NCBI GenBank assembly: GCA_020853835.1
Contig: JADYYC010000092.1
Span: 1-5,060, forward strand
From: Anaerolineales bacterium
GTDB lineage: Bacteria > Chloroflexota > Anaerolineae > Anaerolineales > UBA4823
DNA length: 5,060 bases
Direction: 5' to 3'
Of the stretch, positions 1-5,060 are shown piece after piece. The translations under genes were made by a program, and so were the position numbers. How positions within the stretch are numbered: position 1 is the first letter of the stretch; every line of letters starts with the position of its first letter. A model generated the notes under the pieces. It worked only from the letters and a program-made list of their open reading frames with translations. It ran no database searches and was not told where the DNA came from.

Positions 1-884
1 TGGATGATTGCTCGCAGGATGGGACTGCCGAGGCGGCACGCCGCGTTCCCGGCTTGTGGCTGACCGTGCTGACGGGCCAGTCCCTGCCGGCGGGCTGGGC
101 TGGCAAGCTCTGGGCGCTCGAACAAGGCTTCCGCCAGGTAAACACTCGCTACACCCTGCTCTTGGATGCAGATATCCAGCTCGAACCCGGCGTCATCGTA
201 GATTTATTGAATATCGCCAGGGGTTGCGATCGTTCGTTGGTGTCGGTGATGGCCGCCCTGCCAATGTGGAACTTCTGGGAAGCCCTGCTTACCCCGGCTT
301 TCATCTATTTTTTCAAAATGCTCTACCCGTTCCACCTCGCTAACAGCCCCAGCCGTCGCTTTGCATCGGCAGCCGGCGGTTGTATGCTGGTCGACACCCG
401 CGTTCTGCGCGATATGGGTGGCTTTGAGCCCATACGCGGCGCGCTGATCGATGACTGCGCCCTGGCCGCCAGGTTCAAGAGCCAGGGATCCCGCACCTGG
501 ACTGGCCTCTCACGGCGCGTTATCAGCCGCCGCCGTTATCACGGGCTGGGCGACATCTGGGACATGGTGGCGAGGTCGGCCTTCACCCAGTTGCGCTATT
601 CGAGCCTGTTGCTCCTGGCGACCACGCTCGCCCTTGTGGTGCTATTTTGGGCGCCCTTCTTGGGTCTGTTGGCTGGAAAAACCTGGACGCAACTCATCGG
701 AGCCGGCGCCTATCTCCTGATGACGCTGACCTACCTGCCCACGATCCGCTTCTACCGGCTGGTTTGGCTCTGGGCGCTGGCGCTGCCCCTCTCCGCCACG
801 CTCTACCTGGGCATGACCTGGAGCTCGGCGCTGCGCTACTGGCGAGGATCCAGAAGCACCTGGAAACAGCGCACCTACAACTAA
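1..884 (+). CDS. hpnB: Hopanoid-type family 2 glycosyltransferase, HpnB-like (5' end missing)
   Basis: Membrane-associated GT-A glycosyltransferase, 3' part only. The frame is open from base 3 to the TAA at 882-884, giving 293 visible residues; the true start lies left of the window, with roughly 90-100 residues missing if it has usual HpnB length. Visible in order: a DDCSQDGTA segment at the edge (the DDxSxDGT nucleotide-sugar motif), LPAGWAGKLWAL, the metal-binding DAD at bases 165-173, AAGGCMLV, and the acidic IDDCALAARF (DD at 450-455). Then comes an AFTQLRYS segment and about three hydrophobic C-terminal helices. The combination of FFKMLYPF, GALIDDCALAARF and QLRYS is what I recall for the hopene-associated HpnB family. 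HpnB genes are known from hopanoid loci, but its exact substrate is not well settled. A TTG at 54 could be mistaken for a start, but it cuts inside the conserved domain. No hopanoid partner gene is visible. Family call fairly sure; role inferred. Confidence 0.85.
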   Translation, partial: DDCSQDGTAEAARRVPGLWLTVLTGQSLPAGWAGKLWALEQGFRQVNTRYTLLLDADIQLEPGVIVDLLNIARGCDRSLVSVMAALPMWNFWEALLTPAFIYFFKMLYPFHLANSPSRRFASAAGGCMLVDTRVLRDMGGFEPIRGALIDDCALAARFKSQGSRTWTGLSRRVISRRRYHGLGDIWDMVARSAFTQLRYSSLLLLATTLALVVLFWAPFLGLLAGKTWTQLIGAGAYLLMTLTYLPTIRFYRLVWLWALALPLSATLYLGMTWSSALRYWRGSRSTWKQRTYN

Positions 885-936
885 GGTCAGCTAGCCTGCG
901 CTTCATTATCTATACGATCCGCCGTCATCCAGGGTC

Positions 937-965
937 TTGTAAGCGCAGGTTATGAAAGGTATACT
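937..965 (+). promoter_or_regulatory. Candidate sigma-70-type promoter for the AhpD-like gene
   Basis: TTGTAA (937-942, 4 of 6 matches to TTGACA) and TATACT (960-965, 5 of 6 matches to TATAAT) are separated by exactly 17 bp. They lie about 37 bases upstream of the AhpD-like start, in an AT-rich stretch after the glycosyltransferase stop. Seen directly as a motif match; activity is inferred. Confidence 0.55.
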
Positions 966-993
966 ATATATTCTTACTATTTCAATCTTATTC

Positions 994-998
994 GGAGG
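994..998 (+). promoter_or_regulatory. Ribosome binding site GGAGG of the AhpD-like gene
   Basis: GGAGG lies 3 bases before the ATG at 1002 and 6 bases before the next in-frame ATG at 1005. The spacing favours 1005 as the actual start, which would remove a single methionine. Confidence 0.7.
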
Positions 999-1001
999 TT
1001 T

Positions 1002-1472
1002 ATGATGAAACAGCGTATCGATTACAAACTCGCTTCGCCTGAAACGTTCAACGCGATGATCCACGTCGAGCATCAAATACACAAGAGCGGGCTGGATGAG
1101 TTGCTGCTGGAACTGGTCAAGTCTCGCGCCTCGCAAATCAACGGCTGCGCCTGGTGCCTGGATATGCACACCAAGGACGCGCGTGCGCAGGGTGAAACCG
1201 AACAGCGCCTGTACCTGCTTCCGGTCTGGCGTGAAGCCCCGTGCTACAGCGAGCGCGAACGCGCCGCTTTGGCCTGGACCGAGGCGGTCACCCAGATCGC
1301 AGAGACGCGTGACATACCCGATGACGTGTACGAACAGGCGCGTGCCCAGTTTAGCGAAAAAGAACTGGTGGATCTCACCCTCGCCATCATCGCGATCAAC
1401 GGTTGGAACCGGCTGAACGTCGCCTTCCGCACGCCGGTCGGCGACTATGTCAGCCCGCATGCGACAGCGTAG
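1002..1472 (+). CDS. AhpD-like / carboxymuconolactone decarboxylase family protein
   Basis: Small all-helical protein (156 residues) of the AhpD/CMD superfamily, probably a cytoplasmic thiol peroxidase or disulfide reductase acting on peroxides. The diagnostic active site is present: CAWC at residues 49-52 followed by His56 (CxxCxxxH), with Glu37 twelve residues before Cys49. This matches the Glu...CxxC...His proton-relay arrangement described for Mycobacterium AhpD. The histidine found inside the CxxC of that enzyme is a tryptophan here (Trp51), which is common in the wider family. The C-terminal ELVDLTLAIIAINGWNRLNV helix pair is also typical of the single-domain YciW/AhpD-like group. Start at 1002 or 1005, after GGAGG. 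It has its own likely promoter in the 117-base gap after the glycosyltransferase and is followed by a separate promoter, so it is probably monocistronic. No AhpC or regulator gene is next to it, so its physiological substrate is unknown. Confidence 0.9.
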   Translation: MMKQRIDYKLASPETFNAMIHVEHQIHKSGLDELLLELVKSRASQINGCAWCLDMHTKDARAQGETEQRLYLLPVWREAPCYSERERAALAWTEAVTQIAETRDIPDDVYEQARAQFSEKELVDLTLAIIAINGWNRLNVAFRTPVGDYVSPHATA

Positions 1473-1496
1473 TCACATCTACTCGTCAAGTCGGGG

Positions 1497-1502
1497 TATA
1501 AT
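1497..1502 (+). promoter_or_regulatory. Candidate -10 box TATAAT for the small helical protein gene
   Basis: A perfect TATAAT lies 50 bases before the ATG at 1552 and 24 bases after the upstream stop codon. The -35 is poor: the best candidate is GTCACA at 1472-1477 with a long 19-bp spacer, and nothing good lies at 16-18 bp. The promoter may depend on an activator or on upstream elements, or the match may be partly chance. Confidence 0.45.
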
Positions 1503-1538
1503 CTACCCGATCGCGTGTTCGATCAATACGATTCTATC

Positions 1539-1544
1539 AGGAGG
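1539..1544 (+). promoter_or_regulatory. Strong ribosome binding site AGGAGG that sets the start at 1552
   Basis: AGGAGG is followed by a 7-base spacer and ATG at 1552. This decides the start against an upstream in-frame ATG at 1447, which lies inside the preceding gene. Confidence 0.85.
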
Positions 1545-1551
1545 TTATCCA

Positions 1552-1773
1552 ATGGCGTTTACGCTCGATTCAACGTTAGGGGACTTGATGGCAGACCCCC
1601 GCGTCCTGCCAGTATTGGAGAAACAGTTTCCAGGCCTTTCGACCAACCCGCAGGTGGGTATAGTGAAAGGGTTTTCCTTGCGCAATATCGTTGGTCACCC
1701 ACTGACCGCTCAACTTGGATTGACAGAGGAAAAAGCCAACGCGCTTTTAGCTGAAATCAATAAACTGGTTTGA
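1552..1773 (+). CDS. Small helical protein of unknown function (73 aa)
   Basis: Short soluble protein with no signal peptide, membrane segment, cysteine or metal motif. The sequence reads as a small helical bundle: a TLGDLMADP segment (residues 8-16), the helix VLPVLEKQF, then PGLSTNPQVG (27-36), a KGFSLRNIVG helix (39-48) and a C-terminal helix from LTEEKAN to KLV. From memory, a similar module ('STLGELLADP...VLEKHLPGL...') occurs at the C-terminus of some carbohydrate-active and other enzymes and as short free-standing proteins. It also loosely recalls the DUF1858-type 'vgellekyP' fold, but the characteristic cysteines of that group are absent. The start at 1552 is supported by AGGAGG. The gene has its own candidate promoter and is followed by a hairpin and a strong terminator, which suggests a compact, possibly well-expressed monocistronic unit. 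Real gene: fairly sure. Function: unknown. Confidence 0.8.
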   Translation: MAFTLDSTLGDLMADPRVLPVLEKQFPGLSTNPQVGIVKGFSLRNIVGHPLTAQLGLTEEKANALLAEINKLV

Positions 1774-1784
1774 ATTGTGATTCC

Positions 1785-1809
1785 CCCCGGTTCTGAATAA
1801 GAACTGGGG
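1785..1809 (+). repeat. Hairpin just after the small helical protein gene
   Basis: CCCCGGTTCT and AGAACTGGGG pair over 10 positions (one a wobble or mismatch, depending on strand) around a 5-base GAATA loop. It starts 12 bases after the stop codon. No T-run follows, so it is not a standard intrinsic terminator. It may protect the 3' end of the transcript or assist the terminator downstream. Confidence 0.55.
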
Positions 1810-1824
1810 TCGGCTATCTGGCTT

Positions 1825-1865
1825 GAATTAAGAAAGGACGTGCTCAGAGCGTCCTTTTTTAATTC
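1825..1865. terminator. Bidirectional rho-independent terminator between convergent genes
   Basis: GAATTAAGAAAGGACG (1825-1840) pairs with CGTCCTTTTTTAATTC (1850-1865) over 16 positions with a single G-T pair, around a 9-base loop TGCTCAGAG. The GC-rich core AAAGGACG/CGTCC is followed on the + strand by TTTTTT (1855-1860). Read on the - strand, the core is followed by TTTCTTAATT, a weaker T-rich tail. It lies 51 bases after the small-protein stop and 11 bases beyond the hydrolase stop, so it can end both converging transcripts. Confidence 0.85.
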
Positions 1866-1876
1866 ATGTTCTGTTT

Positions 1877-3121
1877 TTACCGAGTAGGATAGGTCTCTGC
1901 CAGGGCTTTTTCGATCACTATAGACAGGAACTTGCCGGTTTCCTCGTACAGAGGGGTATGGCCAGAATTTTCAAACCAGACCAGGGACTTTTTGGGAGCG
2001 TCTACTCTTGCGTAATAGTCTTCTATCAGGGCGGGCATAGCCTCCATGTCATACCGGCCGTGGGCAAAATACACCGGGACCTCCAGCCTGGGCGCCTCAA
2101 GCATAAGATCATGACCATCAAGTTGGGGGTAAAACTCAGCGTACAACTCGATCAGACCGTGCGGCCAAAAAACCTTATCCATCAAGCTGTACTCAGGCGC
2201 AGCGATGATCTCCATCAGCCTGCTTTGGTCTGAATACTGGCTGGTAGACGCCCCATACATGTAAGTATTGAGATAATTCTGGTATGTCAGATACTTGATG
2301 TAGCTGGCTCGACCCTGATATGGCGGGGGCCCATTTGCGGCCAGTTTCCTGAGCATTTGTACGTCCCCCTGTTTTCGGGCGTAATCCAGCGCAAATTGGT
2401 ACCCCAATCGGTCGTTCTCGGTGAAATTCACCACCTGCCCGCTGCCGATGTATGCGTAAAAATACTCCGGATGAGCCTGCACAAGCCGCACCCCCAGGTA
2501 ACTTCCCCACGATTCGCCTAGCACATATATTTTCGACTGCCCCGAGCGGGCCAGCATTAGTTCGACCAGTTCGACTGCATCCGATAAATATCGGTCGAGC
2601 GTCAGATCGGTGGGAGCTACCGCTGCGAAGGATTTTCCTGCGCCGGGTTGGTCCCAGTTAACCACCACAAAATGATCTTCCAAACCAGCGAGGTGCAGGC
2701 GCGTCCAAGCCAGTTCGCTCCCGCCTGGCCCGCCGGCTAAAAAAAGCAGCACCGGGTTGTTTTTATTTTTCCCTCGCACCGTGATCCATTGATCCGTACC
2801 CCCCAACCGCACTTTCTCGAGCAGCGTGATACTTCCTGGGAGGATTTCGCCTCGAGGGTTGCGGATCTCTGGCGTGGTTGCATAACGAGTTGAGACGGCA
2901 AAAGCCGCCATGGAAATCAACACGCCCATAGCCAGCATCCCTAAAGCGACCTTCTTCGGCCATGGGTAGGAGGTTAAGAGCATAATCACCCCCAGATTGA
3001 CAACCACCAACGCATACCAGATCATCGCCGGAACCGAGGTAATCAAAGCCAACAAGATAACCGGTATTAACAGAACGAGCAGAATCAGCAATATCAGAAA
3101 ATTGAAAGGGGTGATTTTCAA
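1877..3121 (-). CDS. Membrane-anchored alpha/beta hydrolase, proline iminopeptidase-like (S33 type)
   Basis: Predicted serine hydrolase of 414 residues. The N-terminus holds about three membrane segments (residues 7-29, 32-50 and 57-77), after which the catalytic domain follows. Oxyanion-hole motif AGGPGGS is at 129-135, followed by VVNWDQPGAGKS (153-164), a strong signature of the proline iminopeptidase/S33 group. The nucleophile elbow GESWG (202-206) gives Ser204. Asp358 in AHGRYD and His388 in NSGHTP complete the triad. A cap region lies at about 235-335. Soluble proline iminopeptidases are about 310 residues, so the extra about 80 residues are the membrane anchor. The residue after the third helix begins a stretch (STRYATTPEIRNPRGEI) consistent with either side of the membrane. 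The start is TTG at 3121, with AGAGG 10 bases upstream; no better start is in frame, and internal ATGs would remove membrane segments. Last gene of a probable three-gene operon. Peptidase versus esterase activity cannot be told from sequence. Confidence 0.88.
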   Translation of the reverse strand: MKITPFNFLILLILLVLLIPVILLALITSVPAMIWYALVVVNLGVIMLLTSYPWPKKVALGMLAMGVLISMAAFAVSTRYATTPEIRNPRGEILPGSITLLEKVRLGGTDQWITVRGKNKNNPVLLFLAGGPGGSELAWTRLHLAGLEDHFVVVNWDQPGAGKSFAAVAPTDLTLDRYLSDAVELVELMLARSGQSKIYVLGESWGSYLGVRLVQAHPEYFYAYIGSGQVVNFTENDRLGYQFALDYARKQGDVQMLRKLAANGPPPYQGRASYIKYLTYQNYLNTYMYGASTSQYSDQSRLMEIIAAPEYSLMDKVFWPHGLIELYAEFYPQLDGHDLMLEAPRLEVPVYFAHGRYDMEAMPALIEDYYARVDAPKKSLVWFENSGHTPLYEETGKFLSIVIEKALAETYPTR

Positions 3122-3131
3122 AATCGATTTG

Positions 3132-3136
3132 CCTCT
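3132..3136 (-). promoter_or_regulatory. Likely ribosome binding site AGAGG of the hydrolase gene
   Basis: On the - strand AGAGG is separated by 10 bases from the TTG at 3121 and by 7 bases from an in-frame ATT at 3124. TTG is the usual choice, but its spacing is long; ATT would fit better but is a rare start codon. No ATG lies nearby in frame. Confidence 0.4.
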
Positions 3137-3197
3137 TCGAAGATCCGGCGACTATTTTCGGAGATTATTGGGGTTGATAAGCACGGGCAGCCACATA

Positions 3198-3803
3198 TTA
3201 TGGGCAGGCTTCCATGCTCCCTTTCGAGCCAAGGATGATAACCGGCCTCACGCCCGAAGTCTGCACCCAACCGCGAGCAACGATACATGTTGAATCCGAC
3301 CCCTGCATGTACCAATCAAACGGTTTGGGATAGGACCAGACCTGAAACGTCCCAGGGTCCTCGCTGAACACCATCACGTAGGTCGCATCATCGCGCCTGA
3401 AATGCCGGAGGTATTCACCATGCACACAGATTTGTTCGCCCAGGAGATCCAACGAGACACTCTGCCATTCATAACAATCGGAGAAGGCGGCTGGCTCGGT
3501 TGCCGTTGGAGAAGGCGGAGTTGCAGTTGGAAGTTGAACAAACGTAGGTGTGGCAATTGGGGTTTGTGTCGCAACAGCCACGGGGACCGCGGCCTGTTCC
3601 GGAGGCGCTTGCTGCGACACGAACCTGAGCAACCCCTCCAACCTGGGACGAAGCAACATAAAGCCGAACCATCCCAGCAAAACCAGAACCGGCAATAACA
3701 CCACGCTCACGACAACCGGTACGAACCTGAACTTACGTCGTGATTTTGGCAGCACCGCTTGTTCTTGCTGCTCTGCTTCAAAAAGCGAGCTATAGTCCAT
3801 CAT
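3198..3803 (-). CDS. Single-pass membrane protein with Thr/Pro linker and cysteine-bearing C-terminal domain, unknown function
   Basis: Not recognised as a named family. About 201 residues in four parts: a short acidic-to-basic cytoplasmic N-terminus ending in KSRRKFRF; one membrane helix (about 28-51); a low-complexity Thr/Pro/Ala/Val linker (about 66-105, with PTATPPSPTATEP at 92-104); and a compact domain of about 95 residues. The N-in, positive-inside arrangement places that domain outside the cytoplasm. It holds four cysteines (110, 126, 173, 200) that could form two disulfides. Its alternating hydrophobic strands (ICVHGEYLRHF, TYVMVFSE, STCIVARGWV, RPVIIL) suggest a small beta-barrel such as an OB fold, by pattern only. 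Start at 3803 (or 3800, giving 200 residues), preceded by GAGG. A longer frame opening at 3851 would overlap the upstream gene and lacks this support. It begins 8 bases after the cyclase stop, which indicates translational coupling. Confidence 0.8.
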   Translation of the reverse strand: MMDYSSLFEAEQQEQAVLPKSRRKFRFVPVVVSVVLLPVLVLLGWFGFMLLRPRLEGLLRFVSQQAPPEQAAVPVAVATQTPIATPTFVQLPTATPPSPTATEPAAFSDCYEWQSVSLDLLGEQICVHGEYLRHFRRDDATYVMVFSEDPGTFQVWSYPKPFDWYMQGSDSTCIVARGWVQTSGVRPVIILGSKGSMEACP

Positions 3804-3808
3804 GGCAT

Positions 3809-3812
3809 CCTC
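3809..3812 (-). promoter_or_regulatory. Ribosome binding site GAGG embedded in the upstream stop codon
   Basis: On the - strand, the cyclase stop TGA (3813-3811) overlaps GAGG (3812-3809). This is followed by ATG at 3803 (5-base spacer) and a second ATG at 3800 (8-base spacer). The arrangement decides the start of the membrane protein and points to coupled translation. Confidence 0.6.
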
Positions 3813-5060
3813 AGAACCGTGCAGAGCTAATTTTGAGTTTTTCAAATGCATGCGTCTGGTTTCGGCCAGCCTGTTTGGCAGAATAAAGGGCGGTGTCAGC
3901 CTGGTCTAGAAGCACAGCCAACTCCGGAATGTCTTCACAGGCGGTCGTCACACCACAGCTTATCGTCAGATCAACCGGGCCGCGCCGGGTGTTGACCGGT
4001 CTCTCAGACACAGCCAGCCGAAAACGGTCGGCGATCAAGACCGCATCATCCAACTCGGTCTCTGGCAGGAGGACGGCAAATTCCTCGCCGCCATAGCGCC
4101 CCAGGATATCGCTGCGCCGGAGTATCGACCGGCACCGCAGCGCGAGCTCACAAAGCACGTCGTCGCCTGCCGCATGGCTGAGGCGGTCATTGATCAACTT
4201 AAAGTGATCAATGTCGAACATGATAACTGAGAACGGACGAGATTTTCGAATTGCGACTTCGATCTCATGCTGACCAAAATCGAACAGCCCGCGCCGGTTG
4301 AAAAGACCGGTCAGCGGGTCCGTTACCGCCTGAACTTGCAGCGTCTCGAACAGCCGCGCATTCTCCACCGCAATTGCTGCCTGTTGAGCGAAGAGGTTAA
4401 GTAATTTGATGTCGGATGCGCTCAAGCGGCGGTCCGGATCGATTGTCCCAATAGCAATTACGCCGAGCAGACGGCTCCCGATGATCAATGGAGCTGCCGC
4501 AACCGCGTGCAATGCAACCCCAGTATATTGCAATGACCGTCCTTCCCACGCCATGTAATCCTCCACCAGCGTGGGCTCCAGCGTTTTTGCTACGCTGCCC
4601 ATGATCCCTTCATCAAAACTCAGATGGATTTGCTGACCGTTCATCCCAAGGTTATGAGATACGACGATCTCCAGGGTCTCTTTTTTGTCATCGAACAATC
4701 CAAGTTCACCGCCAGTCAAGTTCAGCAGCGTTGCGGCGCGCTCTACGATCGCTCGCAGCAGGGTGGACAGGTCCCGCTCAGCCGTGATATCCGCCACAGT
4801 CGCCCGCAGGGCTTCCAGTTCTAAGGCCCGGCGCTGAGTGTTTTCGAACAGTCGAGCGTTTTCCAGCAAAACCGCCACCTGATCGGCGAAGGCGCTCACC
4901 TGGGCGACATGTTCTTCACGGAAGTAGTTGGGTTCTACCTTATCAATCGCAAACATGCCAATCAAATTCCCGCGCACAACCAGCGGCACCCCCAGCCACG
5001 AGCGAATATGATTGTGCGGCGGATATCTGAAGTTTTCATACATCTCTGGGGCGTCTCCCA
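3811..5060 (-). CDS. Diguanylate cyclase with two GAF sensor domains (5' end missing)
   Basis: Synthesises c-di-GMP from two GTP. The frame stays open past the right edge, through a GDAPE-like GAF segment, so the ATG at 5043 is internal; numbers below count from that codon. Residues 1-65 are the end of one GAF domain (RSWLGVPLVVRGNLIGMFAID, ending in AVLLENARLFE). A helical linker follows (66-90), then a second GAF (about 91-230, with APLIIGSRLLGVIAIG, ending in AIAVENARLFE). The catalytic domain runs from about 240 to 400: DPLTGLFNRRG (242-252), the metal-binding FDIDHFKLIND (276-286), the active site GGEEF (318-322) and CGVT. The inhibitory I-site RRSD (309-312) lies exactly five residues before GGEEF, so product inhibition is likely retained. 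No membrane segment is seen in the visible part, so it is probably a cytoplasmic sensor; the missing N-terminus could change that. First visible gene of the - strand cluster. Ligand of the GAF domains unknown. Confidence 0.95.
   Translation of the reverse strand, partial: GDAPEMYENFRYPPHNHIRSWLGVPLVVRGNLIGMFAIDKVEPNYFREEHVAQVSAFADQVAVLLENARLFENTQRRALELEALRATVADITAERDLSTLLRAIVERAATLLNLTGGELGLFDDKKETLEIVVSHNLGMNGQQIHLSFDEGIMGSVAKTLEPTLVEDYMAWEGRSLQYTGVALHAVAAAPLIIGSRLLGVIAIGTIDPDRRLSASDIKLLNLFAQQAAIAVENARLFETLQVQAVTDPLTGLFNRRGLFDFGQHEIEVAIRKSRPFSVIMFDIDHFKLINDRLSHAAGDDVLCELALRCRSILRRSDILGRYGGEEFAVLLPETELDDAVLIADRFRLAVSERPVNTRRGPVDLTISCGVTTACEDIPELAVLLDQADTALYSAKQAGRNQTHAFEKLKISSARF

Noticed and set aside
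885..936. Possible terminator for the glycosyltransferase gene
   Set aside because: I found no GC-rich stem followed by a T-run in this stretch; termination may be factor-dependent or read through.
906..1460. A 184-codon open frame on the - strand across the AhpD-like gene
   Set aside because: It lies antisense to a gene with a clear CxxCxxxH active site, RBS and promoter, and its translation shows no recognisable domain.
1447..1551. Upstream extension of the small helical protein to an ATG at 1447
   Set aside because: It would overlap the preceding gene and span its own promoter; the AGGAGG at 1539-1544 points to 1552.
2193..2510. A 105-codon - strand frame inside the hydrolase gene
   Set aside because: Out-of-frame shadow of a well-supported catalytic domain, with no domain of its own.
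3402..3698. A + strand frame of 98 codons opposite the Thr/Pro linker
   Set aside because: The linker's repetitive codons keep the opposite strand open; the translation is Arg/Cys/Trp-rich and unlike a real protein.
3804..3851. Start of the membrane protein at 3851
   Set aside because: This would overlap the cyclase coding end by 41 bases and add residues without a visible RBS; GAGG at 3809-3812 supports 3803 or 3800.
4191..4210. TGATCA repeated around an 8-base spacer
   Set aside because: It falls in the codons for the conserved DHFKLIND segment of the cyclase, so the repeat is explained by the protein sequence.

Overview
The window looks like a piece of a bacterial chromosome of moderate to fairly high GC, most plausibly from the phylum Chloroflexota (an Anaerolineae-like lineage). 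This assignment is inferred from protein style: a membrane-anchored protein with a Thr/Pro 'PTATP'-type linker, a GAF-GAF-GGDEF protein, and a stand-alone helical 'TLGDLMADP' protein. No rRNA or other marker gene is present to confirm it. There are five protein-coding genes, two of them cut by the window edges. I saw no tRNA, rRNA, CRISPR array, insertion sequence or prophage gene.

Left half, + strand (1-1773): the 3' part of a hopanoid-type family-2 glycosyltransferase (HpnB-like), then an AhpD-like / carboxymuconolactone-decarboxylase-family redox protein, then a 73-residue helical protein. The second and third genes each have their own candidate promoter (937-965, and a TATAAT at 1497-1502) and a strong Shine-Dalgarno sequence, so they are probably separate transcription units and not one operon.

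Centre (1774-1876): a convergent intergenic region with two hairpins. The second (1825-1865) has a stem of about 16 bp with a T-run. It reads as a terminator shared by the + strand small gene and the - strand hydrolase gene.

Right half, - strand (5060 down to 1877): a likely three-gene operon. It begins beyond the right edge with a diguanylate cyclase carrying two GAF sensor domains, intact GGEEF and an intact RxxD inhibitory site. Eight bases after its stop starts a single-pass membrane protein with a Thr/Pro linker and a small cysteine-bearing extracytoplasmic domain of unknown function. After 76 further bases comes an alpha/beta hydrolase of the proline-iminopeptidase type, with three N-terminal membrane segments and a complete Ser-Asp-His triad. 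The layout suggests linked expression of a c-di-GMP-producing sensor and two membrane-anchored proteins, but no functional link can be shown from sequence alone.

Most of the window is ordinary housekeeping or accessory metabolism. The less familiar parts are the cyclase/membrane protein/hydrolase cluster, the uncharacterised cysteine-bearing domain, and the stand-alone helical protein. I found no clear sign of a wholly new system.
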